The notes beneath the pieces were generated by a model. That model was not told the DNA's origin and made no database searches. It saw only the letters and a program-made list of their open reading frames with translations. From Polynucleobacter sp. (GTDB lineage Bacteria; Pseudomonadota; Gammaproteobacteria; Burkholderiales; Burkholderiaceae): a stretch of 36,355 bases of DNA. The stretch covers positions 105,848-142,202 of the forward strand of contig JAEMSI010000002.1 of NCBI GenBank assembly GCA_016462905.1, given 5' to 3'. The first letter of the stretch is position 1. The number at the start of each line of letters is the position of its first letter. The translations under genes and the position numbers were made by a program. Positions 29,191 to 36,355 of this stretch are shown here, piece by piece.

Positions 29191-29724
29191 ATGGAAATCG
29201 CATTATTAGGTGGTGGATGTTTCTGGTGTTTAGAGGCGGTTTATCAGCGCGTTAAAGGGGTGGAAAAGGTCGTGTCGGGTTATGCAGGTGGGCGTGATCC
29301 AAATCCAAGCTATGACGCAGTGTGTTCCGGCACATCGGGGCATGCTGAGGTGATTGAAATTCATTTTGATCCAAGCGTGGTTTCATTTCATGATTTGTTA
29401 GAAGTTTTTTTTGTAATTCACGATCCAACTACCTTGAATTATCAAGGCAATGATGTGGGCTCTCAATACCGTTCGGTAATTTATGCACAAAATCAGCAAC
29501 AACTCGATACCGCCAAAGCCATCGTCAAAGAAATTGATAGCGAGCGTATCTACCAAAATCCGATTGTGACTGAAGTAAAGTTAGCGCCGGTTTTTTATGC
29601 GGCTGAAAAATACCACCAAAATTATTTCAATCAAAATCCAGGTCAAGGTTATTGCATGGCAGTAGTGGCCCCCAAGGTTTCAAAGTTCCGCAATAAATTT
29701 AAGCAATTATGGCTTGATGCTTAG
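29191..29724 (+). CDS. msrA: Peptide methionine sulfoxide reductase MsrA
   Basis: MsrA reduces the S epimer of methionine sulfoxide in proteins and free. The 177-residue protein is the compact form: GGGCFWCLEAVYQRVKGV with catalytic Cys10, VVSGYAGGRDPNPSYDAVCS, GHAEVIEIHFDP, HDPTTLNYQGNDVGSQYRS, and EKYHQNYFNQNPGQGYC with the recycling region. ATG 29191 sits two residues before the usual family start. It converges on pdxH 32 bp away, with a tandem repeat between them. Confidence 0.97.
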   Translation: MEIALLGGGCFWCLEAVYQRVKGVEKVVSGYAGGRDPNPSYDAVCSGTSGHAEVIEIHFDPSVVSFHDLLEVFFVIHDPTTLNYQGNDVGSQYRSVIYAQNQQQLDTAKAIVKEIDSERIYQNPIVTEVKLAPVFYAAEKYHQNYFNQNPGQGYCMAVVAPKVSKFRNKFKQLWLDA

Positions 29725-29732
29725 TTTTGCGT

Positions 29733-29771
29733 AAGGGTCAAGTCTAAGGGCCAAGTCTAAGGAGCAAGTCG
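29733..29771 (-). repeat. 13-bp tandem repeat (three copies) spanning the pdxH stop
   Basis: Reading the plus strand, AAGGGTCAAGTCT (29733), AAGGGCCAAGTCT (29746) and AAGGAGCAAGTCG (29759) follow head to tail. The third unit contains the end of pdxH (Leu-Ala-Pro followed by the stop on the minus strand), so the other two are duplicated past the stop toward msrA. The first two differ at one position only. Confidence 0.78.
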
Positions 29772-30404
29772 CGAGATCGTCCATCCCGTTTGCAATTGTT
29801 GGTAAAGGATACGGTCATGTAAGCGTGATGGCCTACCTTGCCAAAATTCAATTTGATGAGCAACTAATTGATAGCCGCCCCAATGTTCTGGACGTTTTGG
29901 TTTTAACCCTAATTCTCTTTCAAAGCGCTTTTCTTCCTCCTCTAAAAAGGCACGATTGGGAATCGTTTGGCTTTGGGGTGATGCCCAAGCTCCAATTCGC
30001 GAAGCAAGAGGCCTATCTTGGTAGTAAAGATCACTTTCACTTTCGCTGACTCGACTAACTTTTCCAGTGATGCGTACTTGACGCTCTAATTCATGCCAAT
30101 GAAATAGTAAGCAGGCCTCGGGACGTTGTTTTAGCTCCCGCCCTTTTTGGCTAAGGTAGTTGGTAAAAAAACAAAAATGATTTTCTTTTAAGGCCTTGAG
30201 TAAAACTACTCTAGCTGATGGACTCCCTTTTGAGTCTGCGGTAGCCAAGACCATCGCATTCGGTTCTGGGCATTCGGATTGGCTGGCTTGCTCAAACCAA
30301 GTATGGAATAAGTCCATCGGATTAGCGGGAACCGTATCCTCAGAAAGCGTCCCTAGGGCATAATTTTTTCGCAGCTGAGCTAAGGAATTAATCGACTTGT
30401 TCAT
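29757..30404 (-). CDS. pdxH: Pyridoxine/pyridoxamine 5'-phosphate oxidase
   Basis: PdxH makes pyridoxal 5'-phosphate using FMN and oxygen. The 215-residue protein shows NPMDLFHTWFEQASQSECPE, AMVLATADSKGSPSARVVLL, FFTNYLSQKGRELKQRPEACL, then FHWHELERQVRITGKVSRV, YYQDRPLASRIGAWASPQSQ and the C-terminal FWQGRPSRLHDRILY ending in SRLAP, the conserved end of the family. The start is ATG 30404, divergent from tcdA with 22 bp between start codons. The gene supplies the cofactor needed by the PLP decarboxylase in this window, though that is a general need. Confidence 0.97.
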   Translation of the reverse strand: MNKSINSLAQLRKNYALGTLSEDTVPANPMDLFHTWFEQASQSECPEPNAMVLATADSKGSPSARVVLLKALKENHFCFFTNYLSQKGRELKQRPEACLLFHWHELERQVRITGKVSRVSESESDLYYQDRPLASRIGAWASPQSQTIPNRAFLEEEEKRFERELGLKPKRPEHWGGYQLVAHQIEFWQGRPSRLHDRILYQQLQTGWTISRLAP

Positions 30405-30426
30405 GAATTCAGTATAAAGAGAGCTT

Positions 30427-31206
30427 ATGGCTCAAGAAAGACCCCAAGAAACAATTATGTCTGAGATAGGAACTTCTGATCTGGAACGCCGCTTTGGTGG
30501 GGTTGCGCGTTTATATGGCGAAGCTACTTTTCAGCGCTTTCAACAAGCGCATGTGGTGGTGGCTGGTTTGGGCGGGGTCGGCTCTTGGGCAGCCGAAGCT
30601 TTAATCCGCTCTGGTATTGGCACGATCAGTTTGATTGATATGGATCACATCGCCCCGAGCAATACGAATCGGCAACTCCATGCCCTAGATGGAGCATTTG
30701 GGCAATCCAAAGTAGATGCAATGGCAGAGCGTTTGCTCAAAATTAACCCTCAACTGAAAATCATTCAGCATGATCTTTTTTTAGAGCCCGATAACTTAAG
30801 TGGTTTAATTCCCACGAATTCCTTTGTTTTAGATGCTACCGATGCCATTTTGACCAAGATTGCATTGGCTGTTTTTTGTGTAAAAAACCAGATTGGCTTG
30901 GTGATGTGCGGAGCCGCCGGAGGAAAAATTGACCCCAGAGCAATTTATTCGGATGATTTGGCTAAAACCGTTCAAGACCCTTTATTGGCAAAAATACGGG
31001 CGGATTTGCGAAAAAACCATAGTTTTTCTAAGGATTTGAAAAAAAAGATGGGAATTAGGGCGGTTTTTTCCTCTGAGCCCCGACAAGGAAAAGCCTTTGG
31101 CGGGCTGGCTTGTTCGGGGTATGGATCGGCAGTGACGGTGACCGCCAGCTTCGGCTTTGTAGCCGCAGCTGAAATTTTAGGCTTAGCAGGGGGTGTAAAC
31201 CCTTAA
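30427..31206 (+). CDS. tcdA: tRNA threonylcarbamoyladenosine dehydratase
   Basis: TcdA (CsdL, YgdL) is an E1-like ATPase that dehydrates t6A to the cyclic form ct6A at tRNA position 37. The 259-residue protein carries RRFGGVARLYGEATFQRFQQAHVV split by the nucleotide loop AGLGGVGSWAAEALIRSGIG, IDMDHIAPSNTNRQLHA, LDATDAILTKIAL and GLACSGYGSAVTVTASFG at the C-terminal end, where the catalytic Cys sits. The start is ATG 30427 with GAGAG before it; ATG 30457 is an alternative. The end of the gene is duplicated in a 20-bp tandem repeat. Confidence 0.93.
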   Translation: MAQERPQETIMSEIGTSDLERRFGGVARLYGEATFQRFQQAHVVVAGLGGVGSWAAEALIRSGIGTISLIDMDHIAPSNTNRQLHALDGAFGQSKVDAMAERLLKINPQLKIIQHDLFLEPDNLSGLIPTNSFVLDATDAILTKIALAVFCVKNQIGLVMCGAAGGKIDPRAIYSDDLAKTVQDPLLAKIRADLRKNHSFSKDLKKKMGIRAVFSSEPRQGKAFGGLACSGYGSAVTVTASFGFVAAAEILGLAGGVNP

Positions 31207-31235
31207 ATTATTTGGTAAACTGTTGAATTATTTGG
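31196..31235 (+). repeat. 20-bp tandem repeat spanning the tcdA stop codon
   Basis: Two units, TAAACCCTTAAATTATTTGG at 31196 and TAAACTGTTGAATTATTTGG at 31216, match at 17 of 20 positions and are head to tail. The first covers the last tcdA codons and its TAA; the second lies beyond. A further TAAACC at 31241 begins a weaker, partly related stretch. Confidence 0.72.
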
Positions 31236-31392
31236 ATAATTAAACCAAATGATAATTTTGTCAACGCATTGTGCTTTGTATTCGTTGATGGAGTAGCTTC
31301 AAAAAATGCCATTTGTTTCGACTGTGGATTTGATGAAGTATTTTTAATTCCGCAGGAAACTGCATTTTTTATAATTTATTAAGGAGTTTTAC

Positions 31393-31578
31393 ATGAGCAA
31401 GATTATTGCCGCTTTAGTTGTAGGTTTGTTCTCTGTTGGTGTGTTTGCACAAGCTGCTCCAGCTAAGAAAGAAGAAGCTAAGCCAGCTGCTGCTGCTCCA
31501 GCTAAGAAAGATGAAAAGAAAGCTGACGCTAAGCCAGCCGCTGCTGCTCCAGCTGCTAAACCAGCTGACAAGAAGTAA
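31393..31578 (+). CDS. Small exported Ala/Lys/Pro-rich protein
   Basis: A 61-residue protein with a signal peptide (MSKIIAALVVGLFSVGVFA, probably cut before QAAPAKK). The mature part is a low-complexity Ala/Lys/Pro/Glu sequence with two copies of an APAKK-x-E...AKPAAAA unit, presumably disordered and basic, like the histone-H1-like tails seen in small exported proteins of Burkholderiales. I know no function. The frame is real: AAGGAG lies 6-11 nt before the ATG at 31393, the composition is typical of coding DNA, and a strong Rho-independent terminator follows immediately. An antisense Ser/Trp-rich frame (31414-31641) reflects the same repetition and is rejected. It is probably a monocistronic, possibly abundant transcript. 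Confidence 0.8.
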   Translation: MSKIIAALVVGLFSVGVFAQAAPAKKEEAKPAAAAPAKKDEKKADAKPAAAAPAAKPADKK

Positions 31579-31581
31579 TTC

Positions 31582-31630
31582 TTTCGTCTGTAAGAGAACC
31601 CCAGCATGCTGGGGTTTTTTTTCGTCTGTA
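31582..31630 (+). repeat. 11-bp direct repeats flanking the terminator
   Basis: TTTCGTCTGTA occurs at 31582-31592 and 31620-31630, just before and after the terminator hairpin, 38 bp apart. It may be a footprint of an insertion or duplication at this position, or chance. The outer copy shares the end of the T run. Confidence 0.6.
31597..31622 (+). terminator. Strong Rho-independent terminator after the small exported protein
   Basis: AACCCCAGC-AT-GCTGGGGTT is a 20-bp palindrome followed by a run of eight T (31615-31622). A perfect GC-rich stem and long T run make this one of the two strongest terminators in the window. Flanking it are two copies of an 11-mer (separate entry). Confidence 0.93.
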
Positions 31631-31854
31631 TCTTGCGTCATCGTATACGTGAAATCCCTGTAAGAAATTTCTGATTCTCTTGTAGGAATATTTAATAGAT
31701 CCTTGAATATTCAAACTTTAAAAATATTTTTTTAGTAAATATTTTTTATTTAGCATTTTTGTAATTTATTCCCCTAGTTTTTTTAAAGGCATCTCCCTAG
31801 ACTTTGTTCTGCTTGGCAACTTTGTGCCAGCTCATCATGGAAAGGAGATCTCTT
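31623..31854. other. AT-rich intergenic region upstream of the permease
   Basis: No gene is visible here. It contains the 12-bp palindrome TTGAATATTCAA (31703-31714) and a 15-bp direct repeat, AAATATTTTTTTAGT at 31722 and AAATATTTTTTATTT at 31737. Such A/T tracts could bend DNA or bind an Lrp/AldR-type regulator, which would suit the permease and alanine dehydrogenase genes, but nothing proves this. Confidence 0.5.
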
Positions 31855-33279
31855 TTGCAGACTCAAGAAACCGGCTTAAAACGCCATCTCAAGGTAAGGC
31901 ATATTCGCCTTATGGCTTTAGGCTCCACAATTGGGGTCGGATTATTTTTAGGATCAGCCAGTGCGATTCAAATTGCGGGGCCTTCCATTCTGCTGGCGTA
32001 TCTACTCGCAGGAATCGTTGCTTTTATTGTGCTTCGCGCTTTGGGTGAAATGGCGGTGCATGAGCCGGTTGCTGGTTCGTTCGCCGCTTATGCTAATTCC
32101 TATGTTAGTCCTTTGGCGGGCTATATGGTTGGTTGGGGTTATTGGTCTTATTGGATTGTGGTTGGCATTGCTGAAGTGACTGCGGTTGGGATTTATATGG
32201 GTATTTGGTTCCCCGAGACTCCGCAATGGCTTTGGGCTCTCTCATCTGTCATTGCCATGGGCCTAATTAACTTAATTGCTGTCAAAGTATTTGGTGAGTT
32301 TGAATTTTGGTTTGCGTTAATCAAGGTTATTGCAATCATTGTGATGATTGCCATGGGAGTAGCAGTCATTTTTTTTGGATTTACTAACGCGTGGCAGCCG
32401 ATTGGATTAAGTCATCTTTGGCAACATGGCGGATTTTTCCCCAACGGTATAACTGGCTTTCTGTTTTCTCTGCATATGGTTTTATTTGCCTATGTTGGAA
32501 TTGAAATGATTGGTTTGTCCGCTGGTGAAGCCGAGAATCCGAAGAAAACTATTCCAATGGCTATTGATTCATTGGCTTGGCGCATTTTAATTTTTTATCT
32601 TGGCGCCCTGTTTGTGATCCTAGCTATCTTCCCGTGGAATGAAGTTGGTCAAGAAGGAAGTCCTTTTGTCGTGATGTTCGAACGCTTAGGTTTGCGTGAG
32701 GCCGCCGGCATTATCAATTTTGTGGTCATTACCGCAGCCCTTTCTTCTTGCAATGCTGGAATTTTTAGTGGTGGTCGATTACTGTATGGTTTGGCTGTTA
32801 ATGGCTATGCGCCGCGAAAATTTGCCAAGCTCTCTAATCATGGTGTGCCTTATCGGGCCGTCTTATTTACCGTACTTGTTCCGGTGATCGGTGTCATTGT
32901 GAATTACTTCGTTCCCGAGAAAGCCTTTCATTACATGATGGCCGCAGTTACTTTTATTGGTTTGATGGTATGGTTGGCGATTTTGTATACCCAAAATAAA
33001 TTTCGTCAAAGCTTAAATAAAGACGAGTTATCTCAATTGGCGTACCGCTGCCCATGGTGGCCATATTCAACTTGGTTTGCCTATGGTTTTATTGTTTTAG
33101 TAATAGGACTCATGGCTTGGCACGATGAGGCACGTATCGCCCTCATGGTGGGTCCGATGGTGTTGTTCATTTATTTGGCGATGTTTTTCCTGATGGGCTT
33201 GCATCGCAAATATCGACATACGCAAGTGAATAAAAAAGCGGCTAATCCTGTTGAAATGAATCAGGCCGAAATGAATTAA
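31855..33279 (+). CDS. Amino-acid permease (AroP/ProY-type, APC family)
   Basis: A 12-segment inner-membrane permease of the amino acid-polyamine-organocation family, 474 residues from my start. The family pattern is clear: LKRHLKVRHIRLMALGSTIG, VGLFLGSASAIQIAGPSILL, RALGEMAVHEPVAGSFAAYA, SAGEAENPKKTIPMAID and YPWNE-like FPWNEVGQEGSPFV. It resembles E. coli ProY more than AroP by eye, so the substrate is not certain. I start at TTG 31855, because AAGGAG lies 7 nt before it; an ATG at 31837 has none. Alanine dehydrogenase follows 78 bp later, so alanine, serine or glycine is a reasonable guess. The last codons are duplicated (EMNQAEMN), separate entry. Confidence 0.9.
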   Translation: MQTQETGLKRHLKVRHIRLMALGSTIGVGLFLGSASAIQIAGPSILLAYLLAGIVAFIVLRALGEMAVHEPVAGSFAAYANSYVSPLAGYMVGWGYWSYWIVVGIAEVTAVGIYMGIWFPETPQWLWALSSVIAMGLINLIAVKVFGEFEFWFALIKVIAIIVMIAMGVAVIFFGFTNAWQPIGLSHLWQHGGFFPNGITGFLFSLHMVLFAYVGIEMIGLSAGEAENPKKTIPMAIDSLAWRILIFYLGALFVILAIFPWNEVGQEGSPFVVMFERLGLREAAGIINFVVITAALSSCNAGIFSGGRLLYGLAVNGYAPRKFAKLSNHGVPYRAVLFTVLVPVIGVIVNYFVPEKAFHYMMAAVTFIGLMVWLAILYTQNKFRQSLNKDELSQLAYRCPWWPYSTWFAYGFIVLVIGLMAWHDEARIALMVGPMVLFIYLAMFFLMGLHRKYRHTQVNKKAANPVEMNQAEMN

Positions 33280-33282
33280 GTT
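33253..33282 (+). repeat. 15-bp tandem repeat at the permease C-terminus and stop
   Basis: GAAATGAAT followed by CAGGCC at 33253 and by TAAGTT at 33268 form two 15-bp units, so the protein ends EMNQAEMN and the stop lies in the second copy. All positions that differ are transitions. Unlike the other stop-associated repeats, here the upstream copy is coding. Confidence 0.65.
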
Positions 33283-33357
33283 CGGCAAGTTCCTTCATCG
33301 TGGCAAATGCAATTCGCTAATCAATGAAACAAAAAAATACAGCAAAGGAAATGAATC

Positions 33358-34473
33358 ATGATTATTGGTATTCCAAAAGAAGTTAAAAATAATGAAGCTC
33401 GGGTTGGCTTAATTCCGGGTCATGTAGAAACTTTATGTAAACGAGGTCATCGGGTGGTAGTAGAAAGTGGTGCGGGTAGCCAAATTGGTTTTAGCGATGC
33501 TTTGTATGAAGAGGCTGGTGCTGAAATTATGGGGGGCGCTAAATTAGTCTACGACCAAGCTGAAATGATCGTTAAAGTAAAAGAACCGCAGCCTGAAGAA
33601 TGCGCTCTTTTACACGAGGACCAAATTTTGTTCACATATTTACATTTAGCCCCAGACCCGATTCAAACTCAGGCCTTAATTGAGTCGGGTGCTATTTGCA
33701 TTGCCTATGAAACCGTGACCGGCCAAAATGGAAGCCTACCTTTGTTATCGCCGATGAGTGAGGTGGCTGGAAGGATGTCCATCCAAGCGGCAGCCACTCA
33801 TTTGGAAAAATCAAAAGGCGGCGCGGGCCTTTTATTGGCAGGTGTTCCTGGAGTTGCGCCGGCTAAAGTTTGTATTTTGGGGGCTGGTGTCGTGGGGCGA
33901 AATGCTTTGCAAATGGCAGTTGGTATGGGCGCTGACGTGAGTATTTTGGATCGTGATTTAGAGCGTTTGCGGCAAATTGATTTTATGTATAGCAATCGTG
34001 TGCGTACTTTATTTTCAGATGCGATGGCGATTAAAAATGAATTGCAGCAGGCTGATGTCATCATTGGGGCAGTTTTATTGCCAGGCGCTGCCGCCCCCAA
34101 ATTAGTAACACATGATTTACTAAGCAAAATGAAACGCGGCTCGGTGGTAGTTGATGTAGCCATTGATCAAGGCGGTTGTTTTGAAACCTCAAAACCGACA
34201 ACGCATGCGAATCCAAGTTATGAGGTTGATGGCGTAATTCATTATTGCGTTGCAAATATGCCAGGGGCGGTCGCTAGAACTTCTACCTTTGCTCTGACCA
34301 ATGCTACCTACCCATTTGTCGAGGCCTTGGCGAATTTAGGTGCTAATTCTGCGTTAAGGGCTTACGAAAGTTTGCGCAATGGATTAAGCATTCATCGAGG
34401 AAAACTAACTTCGGCGCCAGTAGCGAGTGCGCAAAATTTAGAGTTTATCCCTGCAGAAGCAGTCTTAGCATAA
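33358..34473 (+). CDS. ald: Alanine dehydrogenase
   Basis: Ald reversibly converts L-alanine and NAD to pyruvate, ammonia and NADH. The 371-residue protein shows IGIPKEVKNNEARVGLIPG, MIVKVKEPQPEE with the substrate-binding Lys, LFTYLHLAPD with the active-site His, PLLSPMSEVAGRMSIQAAA, the Rossmann motif VCILGAGVVGRNALQMA, and VDVAIDQGGCFETSKPTTH. The length equals that of Bacillus and Mycobacterium Ald. It follows the permease by 78 bp on the same strand, suggesting a catabolic pair. A stem-loop encloses its stop codon. Confidence 0.97.
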   Translation: MIIGIPKEVKNNEARVGLIPGHVETLCKRGHRVVVESGAGSQIGFSDALYEEAGAEIMGGAKLVYDQAEMIVKVKEPQPEECALLHEDQILFTYLHLAPDPIQTQALIESGAICIAYETVTGQNGSLPLLSPMSEVAGRMSIQAAATHLEKSKGGAGLLLAGVPGVAPAKVCILGAGVVGRNALQMAVGMGADVSILDRDLERLRQIDFMYSNRVRTLFSDAMAIKNELQQADVIIGAVLLPGAAAPKLVTHDLLSKMKRGSVVVDVAIDQGGCFETSKPTTHANPSYEVDGVIHYCVANMPGAVARTSTFALTNATYPFVEALANLGANSALRAYESLRNGLSIHRGKLTSAPVASAQNLEFIPAEAVLA

Positions 34474-34488
34474 AAAGCTAAGCTGCTT
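34457..34488 (+). terminator. Stem-loop with the ald stop codon in its loop
   Basis: AAGCAG-T-CTTAGC pairs with GCTAAG-CTGCTT around the loop ATAAAAA, which contains the ald TAA (34471-34473). This gives 12 paired bases with one bulged T. Only three T follow the stem, so it may be a weak or bidirectional terminator or an mRNA-stabilising structure rather than a classic terminator. It sits 21 bp from the convergent DUF3501 gene. Confidence 0.6.
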
Positions 34489-34508
34489 TGATGATGGATG
34501 CGGGGTGA

Positions 34509-35093
34509 TTAATTGAGGTCGGTGACGAGTGATGCAAGGGTTTCGTGTGAAAGCGATTCAACATGCATTGGATAGCCTTTATGATCGCACCCCACCATCA
34601 TTTGGGCGCCAGCCTTTAATGCAATCTTCATATCCTCAGTTAGTTCAAAACGTAAGAAATGAACAGCTGAGGTTTTGGTTTCGTTGCTGCGATCTAAATC
34701 TTCGTCTGCAATGGCATACACCCGTTTTTGACCTTCTACTTCGAGAAAGAGATGATCTTCAACCCCAAGTAGTTTAGTTAAGGCAATTTTTCGATCAGCT
34801 TCGTTAGGATACTCAATCATCAGGGTTACCTTGAAGTTCGATCCATCGGGAACCATCGGGTTATAAGCATCCAACTCGTCTTGGATTCCTTCATCTTCAA
34901 AAGTTTTTTCAACCCGCAACATTTCTTGAATTTGATAGCGCATTAAGAATTCATTTTCGAAAATCAGGGTAAGGTGTTCGCCCAAATGAACAGTGCGGAT
35001 GCGTCGTTGCACAATGGCTTGTTGACGCATTTCTGGGCGAGCCTTGTGATAGCTTTCTAAGCTCATGAGACTATCGCGTGTAATTTTTCCCAT
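34509..35093 (-). CDS. DUF3501-family protein
   Basis: A 194-residue soluble protein of unknown function. It has the family N-terminus MGKITRDSLMSLESYHKARP, HLGEHLTLIFENEFLMRYQIQEMLRVE, and the C-terminal VHFLRFELTEDMKIALKAGA, then VGCDHKGYP. Proteins of this family typically sit with a rubrerythrin and a GlpC-like iron-sulfur protein, and here a GlpC-like gene lies 69 bp upstream on the same strand. I chose ATG 35093 (AGGA about 9 nt upstream) over ATG 35114. A role with the iron-sulfur protein is inferred from context only. Confidence 0.82.
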   Translation of the reverse strand: MGKITRDSLMSLESYHKARPEMRQQAIVQRRIRTVHLGEHLTLIFENEFLMRYQIQEMLRVEKTFEDEGIQDELDAYNPMVPDGSNFKVTLMIEYPNEADRKIALTKLLGVEDHLFLEVEGQKRVYAIADEDLDRSNETKTSAVHFLRFELTEDMKIALKAGAQMMVGCDHKGYPMHVESLSHETLASLVTDLN

Positions 35094-35162
35094 ACTGATT
35101 GATCCTGTATTCATATTTTTTAAACTCTTTCAGCGTTCTATTGTGAACTCTTTATGATTAAT

Positions 35163-36355
35163 TTATAAGTCGTAGGCAATTGCCATTAAAGTTAAAGGGT
35201 GGGCTAGTGCTATTTTGGGTAGACCAAGCTCTTCCATACCCTGCTCAATATGGTGAGCTGCTAGTTGGCAATCGGAACTAATGTAATTAGGGGTGTCCTC
35301 GGCCATTCTCTTAAAGACCGGTTTACCAATCTTTTTTGAGATCTCATGGTACTCATCTTTTACACCCCATGTACCAGCGTGTCCTGAGCATCTTTCCACT
35401 ACATTAAGCTCTGTGCCAGGAATCATTTTTAGAATCTCAGCTGTTTTTTGTCCCAAGTTTTGAACTCGCGAGTGGCAGGGTACGTGATAGCTAACATGCC
35501 CTAATTCTTTCTTGAAATCATTTTTCAGCAAGCCATCTTTATTGCGAGCAATAAAATATTCAAACGGATCCCACATCGCTTCTTTGACTAATTGCACATC
35601 GGCATCCTCTGGAAACATTAATGGCAGCTCTTGTTTGAACATTAAGGTGCAAGAGGGAATCGATGTCAAAATGGCATAGCCCTCCTTAGCTAATTTAGCC
35701 ATTTTGGGAATATTTTTTTCTTTATTGGCCGCCACGGATTCAAGGTCACCTAATTCCAATTTAGGCATTCCACAGCACACTTCCTTTTCAACCAACACGT
35801 AAGGAATGGCATTGTGTTCTAAGATTTTGATCAAGTCCTGACCGATCCCGGGCTCGTGGTATTTAACAAAGCAAGTTGCATAGATAGCAACTTTGCCAGG
35901 GGTACGTTGACCATTTTTAATTTCAAAATCAGCCGACGTTTTGGCTAATTGGGGAAAGGTTTTTTCAGCGTACTCTGGTATCCAGGCATTTTTATCAACA
36001 TCTAAAACGGACTGCATGACATTGCGCGCCATCCGATTTTTGTGAGCCAAGTTAATGGTTTTTGTCACAATCGGAATTCCAGCGAAGTAACCCATCCCAT
36101 CAGTCGATGATATAAATTTATCCCTGTAACTCGTTTTACCTGCTTTAAAGTTCGCCGCTTTTGCGCGCAACATTAAATGGGGAAAATCAATATTCCATGG
36201 ATGGGGTGGTGTATAGGGACATTTCGTCATGTAGCACACATCGCATAAATAGCATTGGTCTACCACTTGCTGATAATCGGCTTTGGCTACGCCCTCAACC
36301 TCACCTTCTTTGGTGGCATCAACCAAATCAAATAGAGTTGGAAAGGCATTGCATA
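35163..36355 (-). CDS. GlpC-like iron-sulfur (heterodisulfide-reductase-type) protein, 5' partial
   Basis: A protein with two [4Fe-4S] motifs and CCG-type domains, related to GlpC and HdrB. The frame stays open to the right edge, reading C-N-A-F-P-T-L-F-D-L before the first in-frame TTG, so the N-terminus and the first ferredoxin motif lie outside the window. Visible are the second cluster motif CYLCDVCYMTKCPYTPPHPW, the first CCG-like domain FVKYHEPGIGQDL ending VEKEVCCGMPKLE, and a second domain VPCHSRVQNLGQKTAEIL with ERCSGHAGTWG, where the usual CCG is CSG. It lies just upstream of DUF3501, and in this type of cluster a rubrerythrin often sits on the other side; the likely role is electron transfer in an oxidative-stress or redox pathway. 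The electron partner is not identified. Confidence 0.88.
   Translation of the reverse strand, partial: CNAFPTLFDLVDATKEGEVEGVAKADYQQVVDQCYLCDVCYMTKCPYTPPHPWNIDFPHLMLRAKAANFKAGKTSYRDKFISSTDGMGYFAGIPIVTKTINLAHKNRMARNVMQSVLDVDKNAWIPEYAEKTFPQLAKTSADFEIKNGQRTPGKVAIYATCFVKYHEPGIGQDLIKILEHNAIPYVLVEKEVCCGMPKLELGDLESVAANKEKNIPKMAKLAKEGYAILTSIPSCTLMFKQELPLMFPEDADVQLVKEAMWDPFEYFIARNKDGLLKNDFKKELGHVSYHVPCHSRVQNLGQKTAEILKMIPGTELNVVERCSGHAGTWGVKDEYHEISKKIGKPVFKRMAEDTPNYISSDCQLAAHHIEQGMEELGLPKIALAHPLTLMAIAYDL

Noticed and set aside
31414..31641. Ser/Trp-rich antisense frame over the small exported protein
   Set aside because: It mirrors the Ala/Lys repeat codons and runs through the terminator; no ribosome binding site.
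31703..31714. TTGAATATTCAA as a Crp/Fnr site
   Set aside because: TTGA and TCAA are four bases apart rather than six, so the spacing does not fit the family.
31804..31854. Upstream starts for the permease, including ATG 31837
   Set aside because: Only TTG 31855 has a ribosome binding site at a good distance (AAGGAG), and that site lies inside the longer version.

Overview
The window looks like a chromosomal segment of a low-GC betaproteobacterium of the Burkholderiales. A Polynucleobacter-like freshwater genome is my best guess, from gene content rather than any search. Pointers are the Bug-type solute receptor, the zapA-6S RNA linkage, a DUF3460 protein, the fdhD-dcd-arginine/lysine decarboxylase order, and dense gene packing with short intergenic gaps. 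I see no insertion sequence, prophage, tRNA, rRNA or CRISPR array. Both outermost genes (lgt on the left, a GlpC-like iron-sulfur protein on the right) run off the window.

Layout: 1-649 lgt, partial. 677-4657 malonate module: malonyl-CoA decarboxylase, Bug-type binding protein, malonyl-CoA synthetase. 4654-6233 (minus) zapB-like, zapA, 6S RNA and a TauE/SafE permease. 6258-9215 (minus) vitamin B12 uptake: cobalamin riboswitch, BtuB-like receptor, BtuM-like membrane protein. 9311-15553 oxalate module: Crp/Fnr-family regulator, oxalyl-CoA decarboxylase, two tandem formyl-CoA transferases and a formyl-tetrahydrofolate hydrolase-like protein. 15550-19251 (minus) metG, DUF3460, scpA, panC. 19337-23033 fdhD, dcd, arginine/lysine decarboxylase. 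23047-28239 argH (minus), hemC-hemD (plus), DEAD-box helicase and ubiC (minus). 28472-31206 leuE-like, msrA, pdxH (minus), tcdA. 31393-34473 small Ala/Lys/Pro-rich exported protein, amino-acid permease, alanine dehydrogenase. 34509-36355 (minus) DUF3501 and GlpC-like protein.

How they work together: malonate would be bound by the Bug protein, activated by the synthetase and decarboxylated to acetyl-CoA. Oxalate would be turned over as oxalyl-CoA to formyl-CoA plus CO2, with formyl-CoA transferase recycling CoA and releasing formate. A perfect palindrome ATTGACC-GA-GGTCAAT lies upstream of oxc, centred about 41.5 bp before a predicted start. The adjacent regulator carries the FNR-type E-x-x-S-R recognition helix, so a local control circuit is plausible. 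The permease and alanine dehydrogenase would feed amino acids to pyruvate.

The least expected pattern is not a gene. At five gene ends the last codons, in four cases together with the stop codon, are repeated in tandem with periods of 12 to 20 bp. This looks like repeated small slippage duplications at coding-sequence ends. No clearly new multi-gene system is evident; the best candidates are the oxalate circuit with its second transferase and formyl-handling protein, the BtuM-like protein that seems to lack the expected cysteine, and the stop-codon-associated repeats.
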